Source: Gramella jeungdoensis (GTDB taxonomy: Bacteria; Bacteroidota; Bacteroidia; Flavobacteriales; Flavobacteriaceae). Taken from it: a DNA stretch of 64,000 nucleotides. Of this stretch, positions 16,826 through 25,492 are shown one piece after another. Position numbers and translations under genes: made by a program. A model generated the notes under the pieces. That model was not told the origin of the DNA. It saw only the letters and a list, made by a program, of their open reading frames with translations, and did not search any database. The stretch's first letter is position 1, and every line of letters begins with the position of its first letter. The DNA lies in assembly GCF_023805255.1 (NCBI RefSeq), contig NZ_JAMSCK010000004.1, positions 310,001 to 374,000 on the forward strand, given 5' to 3'.

Positions 16826-16984
16826 ATGTCTTTATTAACCATTATTTTAAATATCCTTTTACCCCCATTGGCGGTATTTCTGAAACATGGGCTTGGAGTT
16901 ACCTTTTTAATAAGCCTCCTGTTAACTGCACTTGGATGGATTCCAGGAGTGATTCACGCCTTCCTGGTAAATGGAACCAGATAA
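16826..16984 (+). CDS. YqaE/Pmp3 family small membrane protein
   Basis: A 52-residue hydrophobic protein (ATG 16826, TAA 16982-16984) with two membrane helices and the family's typical sequence: ILLPPLAVFLKHG in the first helix and turn, and LGWIPGVIHAFLV in the second. Pmp3/YqaE proteins lie in the cytoplasmic membrane; in yeast and plants relatives affect membrane potential and salt tolerance. The bacterial role is not settled. It follows the DUF1206 gene by 19 bases and is followed by the nested palindrome at 16992-17126. Confidence 0.88.
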   Translation: MSLLTIILNILLPPLAVFLKHGLGVTFLISLLLTALGWIPGVIHAFLVNGTR

Positions 16985-16991
16985 AACTAAA

Positions 16992-17126
16992 AATAAGCAG
17001 TCTCAAAACACTTTGGATCGTCATCCTGAATTTATTTCAGAATCCCAACATGTTTAATGGCTGATTTCAGTAAGTAGCTGAAACAAGTTCAGCTTGACGA
17101 AATTGAAATTTCTGAGACTGCTTATT
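16992..17126. repeat. Nested palindrome: REP-like element within a terminator-like stem
   Basis: The outer arms are a perfect 14-base inverted repeat (16992-17005 and 17113-17126, core AAGCAGTCTCA). Inside lies a second imperfect inverted repeat of 22 bases (17019-17040 and 17078-17099, 18 matches, starting CGTCATCCTGAA). The inner repeat is of the GTCAT-CTGAA-TTTCAG kind that I recall as scattered in many Flavobacteriia genomes. It lies between convergent genes (YqaE + and galE -), where a bidirectional terminator is expected. Confidence 0.7.
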
Positions 17127-17139
17127 ATATGGAAAATAG

Positions 17140-18183
17140 TTAAATGTCTTCTTCCTCTCTCTTCTGAACAACTTTCTGCCATTTCCAGGCACTCTCCAGC
17201 GCTTCGTCAAGTGACCGACTTGCTTTCCAGTTAAGTTCCTCATTAGCTTTGGTAGTATCGGCATAAGCCGCAGTAATATCACCTTCTCTTCTCCCAACTA
17301 TTTTATAAGCTAAGTTTTCACCCGTTACCTTTTCAAAAGATTTTACGACTTCTAATACCGAGTTTCCTTTTCCTGTTCCCAAATTAAAGACTTCATAATT
17401 CTTCTTTTCCTTATCTTCCAAAAGCCTTTTCAAGGCATGAACATGAGCCTCGGCAAGGTCCATAACATGTATATAGTCCCGTATCGCGGTTCCATCAGGA
17501 GTTGGATAATCATCTCCAAAAACAGATAGTTCCTCTCTTTTACCTATCGCGGTTTGAGTGATGAATGGAACAAGATTTTGAGGTACACCTATTGGCAATT
17601 CACCAATTTCGGCCGTAGGATGAGCTCCTATCGGATTAAAATATCTCAGTGAGATAGCCTTAAATTCAGGTTTTGTCTTACAGGTATCCTCTATGATCTC
17701 CTCTCCTATCTGCTTCGTGTTTCCGTATGGGGATTCCGCTTTTTTTACCGGGGCATCTTCGGTAATCGGTAATTCATCCGCCTGTCCATATACGGTACAT
17801 GACGAACTGAAAATAAAATTAGCTCTATCATTTTTATATAATTCCTGTAACAGGTAAACAAGGCTTGATATATTGTTCTCATAATACAGAAGAGGCTTAT
17901 TTACACTTTCTCCTACAGCCTTGGATGCCGCAAAGTGGATAACTCCATCAATATCCGGATGTTTTTCAAAGAAGTTCTTTACAGCCGATTTCTCGCGAAG
18001 ATCAATATTTTCAAATTCTGGAGTCTTACCGGTTATCTGGGTGATTCCCCCTAGCACATCAAGAGAAGAATTAGAGAGGTTATCTATAATTACAACCTCG
18101 TATCCATCTTCCTGAAGTGCCACAACAGTGTGTGAACCAATAAAACCAAGTCCACCGGTTACCAATACTTTTTTCTTACTCAT
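17140..18183 (-). CDS. galE: UDP-glucose 4-epimerase
   Basis: A 347-residue extended-SDR enzyme that interconverts UDP-glucose and UDP-galactose with bound NAD, feeding the Leloir pathway and surface polysaccharide synthesis. The Rossmann motif GGLGFIGS is at 10-17, the SSSCTVYG segment with the catalytic Ser/Thr at 126-133, and Tyr153/Lys157 in YGNTK. RYFNPIGAHP is the GalE-specific strand, and its small residues favour UDP-Glc/Gal over the N-acetylated forms. It is transcribed alone; its 3' end faces the REP-like palindrome. Confidence 0.94.
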   Translation of the reverse strand: MSKKKVLVTGGLGFIGSHTVVALQEDGYEVVIIDNLSNSSLDVLGGITQITGKTPEFENIDLREKSAVKNFFEKHPDIDGVIHFAASKAVGESVNKPLLYYENNISSLVYLLQELYKNDRANFIFSSSCTVYGQADELPITEDAPVKKAESPYGNTKQIGEEIIEDTCKTKPEFKAISLRYFNPIGAHPTAEIGELPIGVPQNLVPFITQTAIGKREELSVFGDDYPTPDGTAIRDYIHVMDLAEAHVHALKRLLEDKEKKNYEVFNLGTGKGNSVLEVVKSFEKVTGENLAYKIVGRREGDITAAYADTTKANEELNWKASRSLDEALESAWKWQKVVQKREEEDI

Positions 18184-18324
18184 AATTTACTTTTTCAAGC
18201 GCAAATTAATGAAAAAGGGCCGATCCTAAAATATTATTCATGTAAACTTTACGCTTATTCTATTCCTATACACTGTATGTCAAGTCAGTTTAATGATTAT
18301 CTTTGAAGCAGATTTTTTTTAAGC

Positions 18325-18609
18325 ATGACAGCAACACAGAGCAAACGTTTATTTAAGTGGGTGAGTCTTTTGGAAGGCCTATCTTTTTTATTATTATTAT
18401 TCATCGCGATGCCGCTGAAATATTTTTTTGAAATGCCTCAAATGGTCTCCCATGTGGGAATGGCCCATGGCATACTTTTTATAGGTTATATCGCTTTAGC
18501 TCTCTTACTGATAAGGCCTATGGAATGGAACTTAAAACAAACAGCATTAATTATGGGATGTTCTCTTATCCCATTTGGTCCCTTTTATGTTGAAAAGAAA
18601 TATCTTTAA
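18325..18609 (+). CDS. DUF3817 small membrane protein
   Basis: A 94-residue protein with three membrane helices. It contains the DUF3817 pattern: an N-terminal EGLSFLLLLFIAMPLKY helix, then VSHVGMAHGILFIGY. The charged and aromatic residues LEG..PLKY and H.GMAHG are conserved in the family, which is found alone or joined to transporters. Function is unknown. It begins a tandem with the MscS-type channel (3-base gap) and the EEP hydrolase, all on the plus strand. Confidence 0.83.
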   Translation: MTATQSKRLFKWVSLLEGLSFLLLLFIAMPLKYFFEMPQMVSHVGMAHGILFIGYIALALLLIRPMEWNLKQTALIMGCSLIPFGPFYVEKKYL

Positions 18610-18612
18610 TAC

Positions 18613-19899
18613 ATGAATATAAAGGAAGGATTAAAAGATCTTATCTGTTTTTTTGAAGAATTCTTTATAGCACATGGAATGAATGAGGATCTGGCTATGT
18701 ACCTGAACCTCCTTCTAAACCTGGTGGTGCTTACTCTTATTGTAATTGGGCTGAATTACCTAATCAAAAACTTCATTATAGAAGCTTTTAAGGTCTTCAC
18801 CAATAAGACTAAAACAACCCTGGATGATTTCCTTATCAAGAGTAATTTCCCCAGGTATGTAGGGCGGTTTTTACCCTTATTCGTTATATATGAGACTTTT
18901 CCCCTGATCTTTTCGGAGTTTCCCGAGGTACTCGAAATCTTCTATAAACTTGTTGATATTTATGTAATCATCCTGATTGTCTGGATTTGCCGAAGTGTTT
19001 TAAGGTCTACCAGGAATTATCTGAAAACCAGGGAAGAATTTAACGACAAGCCCTTAGAAAGCTTTAGCCAGATCATTATGATCTTTATCTGGATCATTGG
19101 CTTTATGTTCATATTTTCCAGGCTTTTTGACAGATCGGTCTTAGGTTTTGCTATTTCCTTAGGTGCTGCATCGGCAGTTATCCTGCTTATATTCAAGGAT
19201 ACTATCCTGGGTCTGGTAGCTTCCATCCAGGTTTCGGTGAACGATATTGTACGTATTGGAGACTGGATCTCTTTCGAAAAGTTTGGAGCAGATGGTACGG
19301 TAACCGAAATCAACCTGGCAACAGTCAAGGTTCAGAACTGGGATAATACATATACCACGATTCCTACTTACAGCCTTATTTCAGACTCGTTCCAGAACTG
19401 GCGTGGAATGCAGGAATCTCCAGGAAGACGAATCAAACGTTCCATTTTGATCAAACAGAACTCGGTTAAGTTTTTGAATAAGGATGATATTGAAAAGTTC
19501 AAAAAGATAAAACTGATCGCTCCCTATCTTGAAAATCGTCAGGCTGAAATAGACAAATTCAATGAGAGCAATAATATTGATAAAAGTCTCCTTATTAATG
19601 GTCGTAATCAAACAAATCTTGGAGTATTTAGAAAATATATCGACTCATATTTACATGAACATTCTGCGATCCATAAGGAAATGTATCTTATAGTAAGACA
19701 CCTGGCCCCAACAGTGAATGGGATTCCTTTAGAGATACTTTGTTTCAGCAGGGATAAACGCTGGGAAAATTTTGAATATATCGCAGCTGATATTTTTGAT
19801 CATGTGATAGCCGCTGTCCCCTACTTTGACCTAAAACTATTTGAAGCTCCTTCGGGCGATGATATTCATAGTTTTCTGGAAAGGAATGAGCAGTCTTAA
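18613..19899 (+). CDS. MscS-family mechanosensitive channel (YbdG-like)
   Basis: A 428-residue membrane protein. Five hydrophobic helices (about 32-56, 80-100, 115-130, 160-180, 182-200) lead into the MscS pore helix and beta domain: LGAASAVILLIFKDTILGLVASIQ, then RIGDWISFEKFGADGTVTEINLATVKVQNWDN. The long C-terminal domain and the YTTIPTYSLISDSFQNWRGM segment match the YbdG (MscM) subgroup. In E. coli, YbdG is a miniconductance channel that helps cells endure mild osmotic shock. It lies 3 bases after DUF3817 and 21 before the EEP hydrolase, a probable operon. Confidence 0.9.
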   Translation: MNIKEGLKDLICFFEEFFIAHGMNEDLAMYLNLLLNLVVLTLIVIGLNYLIKNFIIEAFKVFTNKTKTTLDDFLIKSNFPRYVGRFLPLFVIYETFPLIFSEFPEVLEIFYKLVDIYVIILIVWICRSVLRSTRNYLKTREEFNDKPLESFSQIIMIFIWIIGFMFIFSRLFDRSVLGFAISLGAASAVILLIFKDTILGLVASIQVSVNDIVRIGDWISFEKFGADGTVTEINLATVKVQNWDNTYTTIPTYSLISDSFQNWRGMQESPGRRIKRSILIKQNSVKFLNKDDIEKFKKIKLIAPYLENRQAEIDKFNESNNIDKSLLINGRNQTNLGVFRKYIDSYLHEHSAIHKEMYLIVRHLAPTVNGIPLEILCFSRDKRWENFEYIAADIFDHVIAAVPYFDLKLFEAPSGDDIHSFLERNEQS

Positions 19900-19920
19900 T
19901 AACCTAATCCAACCAAAACT

Positions 19921-21012
19921 ATGAACTTAAAATCATTTCTTCAGGGCTTCGGTATCCTGGCTGTAGTAATAACCTTGGTTCCCCTTATCGCAGCTGATTT
20001 CTGGTGGATAAGGATATTTGACTATCCGCATATAGAGCTAACCCTTCTTACACTTACTGCTATAGCAGCTTATTTTTTGAGATTTGAGATAAAGAACTGG
20101 AGGGATTATGCTTTTATTACAGTACTCGTGGCCTGCTTCATATACCAATTCGGGAAAATATTCCCTTATACACCATTTTCTCCTTTAGAGATAAATGAAC
20201 CAACAGCAGATGTTGATAATTCCACAGGCTTTAAGATCCTAACATCAAATGTGCTTCAAAAAAACAAGATAAGTGACTCACTTATCGCAGAAATGAAAAG
20301 AGTTAAGCCAGATATTGCTGTTTTTACCGAAACCAATACAAGATGGCAGAATGAAATAAATGAAGGAATTGGTAAGGATTATCCTTACAAGGTGGAAGTT
20401 CCTTTACCAAACACTTATGGAATGCTCCTCTATTCCAAATTTGACCTAATAAATCCAGAGGTGAAATTCCTCGTAGACGACAGTATCCCTTCAATACATA
20501 CCGAAGTACGCCTAAAGTCTGGAGACAGGGTCCAGTTACACGCTATACATCCTACTCCACCAATGCCGCAACATAACCCTTCGTCTACTGACAGGGATGC
20601 TGAAATGATGAAGGTCGCTTTACAGGCAAGAGATTCAGAATTACCGGTACTTGTAATTGGTGATTTTAATGATGTCCCCTGGTCACAAACCGTAGGTCTG
20701 TTCAAAAATGTTGGAGAACTGCTGGATGTTAGAGTAGGAAGAAGTTTCTATAATACTTTTGATGCCACCAGTTTTATTATGAAATGGCCTCTGGATCATA
20801 TATTTGTGACAGAAGAATTCAGAGTGAAATCTATTTCCAAGGGTTCTTTTATCGAGTCTGACCATTTCCCTTATTATGCTGAACTTTATCTTCAACCGCA
20901 ATTGGCAAAAGAACAGAAGCCTGATAAGGCTACCAAAAAGCAGGTTGAGAAAGCCAGAAAGCAAATAAATGAAGAGCAAAAGGAAGACGCTGAAAAAGGC
21001 CAGAATCACTAA
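19921..21012 (+). CDS. Membrane-anchored endonuclease/exonuclease/phosphatase (EEP) family protein
   Basis: A 363-residue protein with three N-terminal membrane helices (about 1-80), then an EEP (DNase I-like) domain (about 100-322). Metal and catalytic motifs are visible: the domain opens KILTSNVLQKN (Asn), then DIAVFTETN (Glu), LHAIHPTPPMPQ (His), VIGDFNDVPWS (Asp/Asn), and ESDHFPYYAEL (Asp-His). EEP enzymes cut phosphodiester bonds in nucleic acids or phospholipids. The membrane anchor with an outward or inward hydrolase domain is common in Flavobacteria and its substrate is unknown. A charged Lys/Glu tail ends it. Confidence 0.88.
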   Translation: MNLKSFLQGFGILAVVITLVPLIAADFWWIRIFDYPHIELTLLTLTAIAAYFLRFEIKNWRDYAFITVLVACFIYQFGKIFPYTPFSPLEINEPTADVDNSTGFKILTSNVLQKNKISDSLIAEMKRVKPDIAVFTETNTRWQNEINEGIGKDYPYKVEVPLPNTYGMLLYSKFDLINPEVKFLVDDSIPSIHTEVRLKSGDRVQLHAIHPTPPMPQHNPSSTDRDAEMMKVALQARDSELPVLVIGDFNDVPWSQTVGLFKNVGELLDVRVGRSFYNTFDATSFIMKWPLDHIFVTEEFRVKSISKGSFIESDHFPYYAELYLQPQLAKEQKPDKATKKQVEKARKQINEEQKEDAEKGQNH

Positions 21013-21028
21013 TCCAAGAAGTATTAGT

Positions 21029-21415
21029 TTATTTTAGCCTGTCCTTAACAAACTCTACTTCTGTTTTTCCGTGAGGTTTGGGTTTTCCTTTTTCATCGAG
21101 AGCAACCATCACGATCTTATCAATGGTGATTATGGTTTCCCTTGTCATTTTGTTTCTAACCTCACATTTTAAGGTTATGGAAGCGGTTCCAAATTTCACA
21201 ACCTCGATACCAATTTCAACAATATCTCCCTGATGAGCCGAACTTCTAAAGTCTATCTCACTCATGTATTTAGTAACTGTCTTTGGATTTTCCAGCTGGA
21301 CTATGCTATAAAGCGCGCATTCTTCATCTATCCATTCAAGTAGCCTGCCTCCAAACAAAGTTCCATTGGGATTAAGGTCTTCAGGTTTTATCCATTTTCT
21401 AGTGTGAAATCTCAT
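21029..21415 (-). CDS. Acyl-CoA thioesterase (hotdog fold)
   Basis: A 128-residue single-domain hotdog thioesterase of the YciA/BFIT type. It contains the conserved GTLFGGRLLEWIDEECALYS helix (about 18-37), in which the Asp or Glu of the WID segment acts in catalysis, and the DFRSSAHQGDIVEIG strand pair (55-69). It frees fatty acids from CoA in the cytosol. It is the last gene in a run of minus-strand genes (aldehyde dehydrogenase, DUF72, Nudix), but a hairpin-containing spacer of 129 bases divides it from Nudix. Confidence 0.88.
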   Translation of the reverse strand: MRFHTRKWIKPEDLNPNGTLFGGRLLEWIDEECALYSIVQLENPKTVTKYMSEIDFRSSAHQGDIVEIGIEVVKFGTASITLKCEVRNKMTRETIITIDKIVMVALDEKGKPKPHGKTEVEFVKDRLK

Positions 21416-21469
21416 TTTTTATTTTAAAATTAAAGAGAAAACCTGAGGAAATAAAAAGGCTGAGATAGA

Positions 21470-21508
21470 TTTATCAGATTCGGAAAAAGCGAAATTAAAT
21501 CTGATAAA
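21470..21508 (-). terminator. Hairpin between Nudix and thioesterase genes, probable terminator
   Basis: The 11-base arms TTTATCAGATT (21470-21480) and AATCTGATAAA (21498-21508) pair perfectly, with an additional short inner match. The T tract after it on the minus strand is weak and offset, so termination is likely but not sure. Confidence 0.5.
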
Positions 21509-21544
21509 TTAGAAATTAACCGCAATTTTATTACGAAATCAGAA

Positions 21545-21964
21545 TCATAAGAATTGCTGTGCCACATTAATGATCTCATCATGATCAAAGGCCAGATCCA
21601 TATTATGTAATTTTTCAATGGCAAACCATTTGGCATCTTTAGCATCATCTGAAGGCGTTAAATCTTCCTCACAGAAAATACGACTTAAAAAAGCGATGGA
21701 GATCGTACGTCCTCTCGGATCACGCCCTGGCTTGCCAAAAGCCTGAACCTGTTCCATAGATTCTACTTTTACACCAGTCTCTTCTTGTAATTCACGTTTA
21801 GCCGCAGTTTCCAGGTCTTCTCCCTCTTCTACAAAACCACCGGGTAAAGCCCATTGATCTTTAAAGGGATCATTTTTCCTTTGAATAAGTAATACTTTAA
21901 ACTTGTTGTTCACTTTACAAAAAACTACACTGTCTACTGTAATCGCTATATTTTGTTCTGCCAT
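21545..21964 (-). CDS. Nudix hydrolase
   Basis: A 139-residue Nudix hydrolase with the full Nudix box at 43-65 (G-x5-E-x7-RE-L-x-EE-x-G-V, here GFVEEGEDLETAAKRELQEE). These enzymes split a nucleoside diphosphate linked to another group. The LIQRKNDPFKDQWALPGG lead-in is typical of ADP-ribose/NADH pyrophosphatase-type or regulatory members, but the substrate is not decided by sequence. It starts one base after the stop of DUF72 on the minus strand, so both are probably on one transcript. Confidence 0.88.
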   Translation of the reverse strand: MAEQNIAITVDSVVFCKVNNKFKVLLIQRKNDPFKDQWALPGGFVEEGEDLETAAKRELQEETGVKVESMEQVQAFGKPGRDPRGRTISIAFLSRIFCEEDLTPSDDAKDAKWFAIEKLHNMDLAFDHDEIINVAQQFL

Positions 21965-21965
21965 T

Positions 21966-22838
21966 TTAATTCAATGTTTTTGGAATTAATAAATCGGTAT
22001 TAAACCTTTTATTGAACTTTTCAATAAAATAAGCCGAAAGAAGTGGTGAAGCTTCCTCAACATTTTGGTGTACAAAGAAATATACGTTTTTTAATCCTAA
22101 CTTGCACCATTCTTCCAGTCTGTCCAGCCAGTCATCCAACCTTGTATAGTCAGTTTTATGATTAGCTCCGTTATATCTTATAAAGGCCGAATCTGTAGTA
22201 AGCCTCATATGAAGAAGGTCCCTTCTACCTGCAGATTCTGTGATAATATGGGTTATATTATATTCTTTCATCAGCTCATTCAGTTCACCTGTTGCCTTTT
22301 CATCCTTATACCAGTCCGCATGCCTGAATTCTGCAGATAGAGGGATCTCCTTTGGCCAGTGTTTAAAAAAGCTCTCTACCCTCTCCATGTTTTTAGGTCC
22401 AAAATCATCCCTAAGCTGTAAAAAACACATCCCCAGTTTTTCCTTTAAAGGAAGAAGATTGGTCACATAATCATCGGTAAGCCTTTCTGTTTCATTTAGT
22501 CTTTTAATATGACTGATGATCCGAGGAACTTTTGGAAAGAATTTAAAATCACCTTCAGCCTTCTCTTCCCACTTTGCAAACTGTTCTTCGGGAAACATTC
22601 TGTAAAATGAGGCATTTAACTCTATAGAGTTGAATTGGGTACAATAATATTGAAGTTCATCTTTGGTGCCCCTTGGATAAAAATTCTTAAGATCTGTTCT
22701 GTTCCATTTTGCGCAACCTACCCTCACATCGGTAAATTCAGACTTTTTAAATTTTTTTAATACTTCTTTGGTCTGTTTATGGGTTGGCGGCAATGTAAAA
22801 TCGATATCGCCTGGGTTATCTACTTTTCCGAATTTCAT
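21966..22838 (-). CDS. DUF72 domain protein
   Basis: A 290-residue soluble protein of the DUF72 family (YecE-like), with a TIM-barrel-like fold. The characteristic segments are RVGCAKWNRTDLKNFYPRG (about 39-57), then FNSIELNASFYRMFPEEQFAKW and LSAEFRHADWY (near 168-178), with the C-terminal YFFVHQNVEEASPLLS (Phe-x-His-N/Q motif). The function is not known; the shape suggests an enzyme related to xylose-isomerase-like barrels. It lies 18 bases downstream of the aldehyde dehydrogenase gene and directly upstream of Nudix. Confidence 0.87.
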   Translation of the reverse strand: MKFGKVDNPGDIDFTLPPTHKQTKEVLKKFKKSEFTDVRVGCAKWNRTDLKNFYPRGTKDELQYYCTQFNSIELNASFYRMFPEEQFAKWEEKAEGDFKFFPKVPRIISHIKRLNETERLTDDYVTNLLPLKEKLGMCFLQLRDDFGPKNMERVESFFKHWPKEIPLSAEFRHADWYKDEKATGELNELMKEYNITHIITESAGRRDLLHMRLTTDSAFIRYNGANHKTDYTRLDDWLDRLEEWCKLGLKNVYFFVHQNVEEASPLLSAYFIEKFNKRFNTDLLIPKTLN

Positions 22839-22856
22839 GTGACATCAGGTGATTTC

Positions 22857-24209
22857 TTATTTAAAAAAAACGGTTTTCTTATTTACAAACTCCCTGATCC
22901 CATCCTCAGAAAGCTCCCTACCATATCCGGAAATTTTTGTTCCTCCAAAAGGAAGTCGCGGGTCACTTTTTACAAGTTCATTTACAAAAACAGCACCATC
23001 TTCAAACTCGGGAACCAGATTTTCGGCAAACTCCATGTCTTCTGTAAAAATAGAAACCCCCAGTCCAAATTTAGATAAATTGACAAGATCTATGGCCTCC
23101 TGATCTTTTTTGAAAGTAGTCACTCCAATAGCAGGTCCAAAAGTCTCCTCGGTGAACATTTTCATATCCGGGGTTACGCCTGTTAGAATCGTAGGCTCCA
23201 GGTATGCACGGTCTCTTTTTCCTCCAAGAATGATCTTCGCACCGTCTTTCACAGAGTCCTTTATCTGTTGTTCCAGTTCTTCAGCCAGATCTTCCCTTGC
23301 AAGTGTTCCGATAAAAGTATTCTCATCCAGAGGATCTCCGCTCTTTAATTCCCTTACCTGTCTTACGAACTCATCCATAAAGTCATCGGCAATACTATCA
23401 TGAAGTATCAGCCTTTTCCCGGCAATACAACTCTGACCTGTATTCTGAAACCTCGCCATTACACAGGTCTTTACACTTTCTTCAATATTAGCATCCTTAA
23501 AAACTACTAGGGCATTGCTTCCTCCCAGTTCCAGAACTGACTTCTTGATCTCATCACCGGCTGTTGAAGCGACCGCGGCTCCTGCTGGTTTACTACCTGT
23601 TAGTGTCACGGCTTTAACCCTGGAATCCCGAATTATATCCTCTATTTTACTGCTGCCAAGCACAAGGTTCTGAAAACACCCGTCGGGAAAACCTGCTCTC
23701 TCAAATACCTTCTGAATATTATTGGCGGATCTCATCACATTACTCGCATGTTTTAAAATTCCGATGTTTCCGGCCATAAGGGCTGGAGCGGCAAACCTGA
23801 AAACCTGCCAGAACGGGTAGTTCCATGGCATCACGGCTAAAACAACCCCTATAGGTTCATAGCTCACATAACTTCTAGAAGCATCAGTTTTGATGGTTTT
23901 GGAGGATAAGTGCTTTTCGGCGTTCTCTGCATAATATTCACAAACCCAGGCACATTTTTCAATTTCAGCTATTGCCTGTTTTATCGGTTTTCCCATTTCA
24001 AGGCTCATATCCCTGGCATATTCCTCTTTATTCTTTTTTAGTTCAGCTGCAGCCTTGAGCATAAGTTCTGCCCGCTCCTTAAACGAGGTTTTTCTCCATT
24101 TTTTGAAGCGGTTATCGGCCTTTTCCAGAGCCTTATCTACTTCAGGTTTTGTTAGCTCTTTGAATTTCTCAAGTATTTCGCCTGTATATGGATTTTTGGA
24201 TTCAATCAT
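22857..24209 (-). CDS. NAD(P)-dependent succinate-semialdehyde-type aldehyde dehydrogenase
   Basis: A 450-residue aldehyde dehydrogenase of the short succinate-semialdehyde (GabD/YneI) subgroup, which oxidises an aldehyde to the acid. Catalytic Glu227 (LELGGSNALVV) and the nucleophile Cys261 (NTGQSCIAGKR) are present, as are the PWNYPFWQV segment and the C-terminal FGGTKISGYGRELS. The start at 24209 gives the short N terminus usual for the Sad-like group (about 450-460). It is probably the first gene of an operon with DUF72 and Nudix. It may deal with GABA or lipid-derived aldehydes; the substrate is inferred. Confidence 0.88.
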   Translation of the reverse strand: MIESKNPYTGEILEKFKELTKPEVDKALEKADNRFKKWRKTSFKERAELMLKAAAELKKNKEEYARDMSLEMGKPIKQAIAEIEKCAWVCEYYAENAEKHLSSKTIKTDASRSYVSYEPIGVVLAVMPWNYPFWQVFRFAAPALMAGNIGILKHASNVMRSANNIQKVFERAGFPDGCFQNLVLGSSKIEDIIRDSRVKAVTLTGSKPAGAAVASTAGDEIKKSVLELGGSNALVVFKDANIEESVKTCVMARFQNTGQSCIAGKRLILHDSIADDFMDEFVRQVRELKSGDPLDENTFIGTLAREDLAEELEQQIKDSVKDGAKIILGGKRDRAYLEPTILTGVTPDMKMFTEETFGPAIGVTTFKKDQEAIDLVNLSKFGLGVSIFTEDMEFAENLVPEFEDGAVFVNELVKSDPRLPFGGTKISGYGRELSEDGIREFVNKKTVFFK

Positions 24210-24376
24210 AGTAAAACAATCTTTAGCTTTTCTTTTAAATATAATAAGATGAATAGTAGAATTACTGGCGATTAAGACATATTTAACGGGGAATGTTTAT
24301 AACCGGTGCACAAGTATGAATACGGCACAGTAAATGCGACTCTTTAATTGGTTATATTTAAGAAACTTTACTTGCC

Positions 24377-24784
24377 ATGAATCCGAGAGATATTAACCTA
24401 ATGGAACTCAGACCTGAGATTCCTTCAGCAAGGATTACAGAGAACATGAGTTCAGATGAGAGGTTTCAGAATGAAACACTTCGACCCGTAGCGAAACTAC
24501 AGGATGATTTACTGGTGGCAGCTTTCCGGAATTATATCACCAAGCACAAGAATGCCTTTTATGATCTAAATCTTGAAAAAAGGTTGCTTTACATTGAAAA
24601 TGCTATCCAGAAGGATATCAAGTTCAGGAATAGTCTTAAAGGGATGATCATTGGTCAGTTTACCCTTAAAGAATACGAAACTTACATTCAGAATTCTTCA
24701 GCGCTGAACAAGCGCATGATGAATATTGTAAAGGAAAGACTTCAAAGCAATATTCAGCTTTTAGAACGCGACCTGGCGTACTAG
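24377..24784 (+). CDS. Conserved hypothetical helical protein (Flavobacteriaceae)
   Basis: A 135-residue cytosolic protein, all-helical and highly polar, starting MNPRDINLMELRPEIPSAR. It has no signal peptide, membrane segment or known catalytic motif. The segments MSSDERFQNETLRPVAKLQDDLL and FTLKEYETYIQNSSALNKRMMNIV look strongly conserved. I recall close relatives in many Flavobacteriaceae, where they are sometimes mislabelled glyoxalase; no glyoxalase metal ligands are seen. Its 3' end overlaps the convergent DUF3307 gene by 24 bases. Function unknown. Confidence 0.72.
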   Translation: MNPRDINLMELRPEIPSARITENMSSDERFQNETLRPVAKLQDDLLVAAFRNYITKHKNAFYDLNLEKRLLYIENAIQKDIKFRNSLKGMIIGQFTLKEYETYIQNSSALNKRMMNIVKERLQSNIQLLERDLAY

Positions 24785-25492
24785 AAAGCCTATCAGAATT
24801 GTGATGGTAAAGCTCATAAGGGTTCCTATGAGCACATACTCGGTTTGCTTTCTCGCTCCGGTCTCCGATTTATCGCTGAAACGCAGAATGGATTTTGCAG
24901 CGATCAGAAAACCTATGGCTGAAAAATTCAGAGTGAGTATAAAAGTTAGTACAAGTACCCTTTCAAAGATTCCTATATACCGGCCAGCGGCATCCAGGCT
25001 GTTTCGCCTGAGATCATCCTCTACTTCGTTCTGCCATCTTTGAGTTGCTTTTCCTATGAGGAAACCAGCTGGAAAAATTATGACCAGATAACCTATTATT
25101 ATTGCCATTACTGACTCTGAACTTAACAGATCGGATAAATATGGTATTATGCTTTGAAAATTAGATGTGATCCAAAGCCAGGCTAGCACTATGGCAAAAA
25201 GGTGCAATATCTGGTCTGATAAAAATATCTTCAGGCTGTCCCTGTGGAACTGTAATTTCCAGAGATCGGTAAAAAAGTGAGTGAAGCTTATAAAAACGGC
25301 CACATACCAGTACTCTATTCTCATCAGGAAAATTAAGGTAAGTACTCCTGCTATTATCGCGTGAAGGTACAGGAACTTTGAACGGCCTTTATTCCTCCGC
25401 TTATGTTTTACCCATTTTGTGGGCTGTATCACAAAATCGGTGATCACATGAGCAAGTAATAACTGTAAAAGAATGAGTATACTATTTTCCAT
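24761..25492 (-). CDS. DUF3307 membrane protein
   Basis: A 243-residue inner-membrane protein of the DUF3307 family, with about six helices. The family-defining start is LLLAHVITDFVIQPTKWVKHKRRNKGRSKFLYLHA (about 11-45), with its polar/charged residues HVITDF, W and H. Function is unknown. It is coupled to satD: its start codon lies inside the end of satD (11-base overlap), so the two proteins are made together. The pairing of DUF3307 with a SatD-type regulator recurs in many genomes. Its 3' end overlaps the convergent gene by 24 bases. Confidence 0.85.
   Translation of the reverse strand: MENSILILLQLLLAHVITDFVIQPTKWVKHKRRNKGRSKFLYLHAIIAGVLTLIFLMRIEYWYVAVFISFTHFFTDLWKLQFHRDSLKIFLSDQILHLFAIVLAWLWITSNFQSIIPYLSDLLSSESVMAIIIGYLVIIFPAGFLIGKATQRWQNEVEDDLRRNSLDAAGRYIGIFERVLVLTFILTLNFSAIGFLIAAKSILRFSDKSETGARKQTEYVLIGTLMSFTITILIGFLVRQVAF

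Noticed and set aside
21430-21648. Small 72-residue minus-strand ORF partly over the Nudix gene
   Set aside because: It overlaps the Nudix reading frame and a hairpin spacer, and its translation shows no family features.
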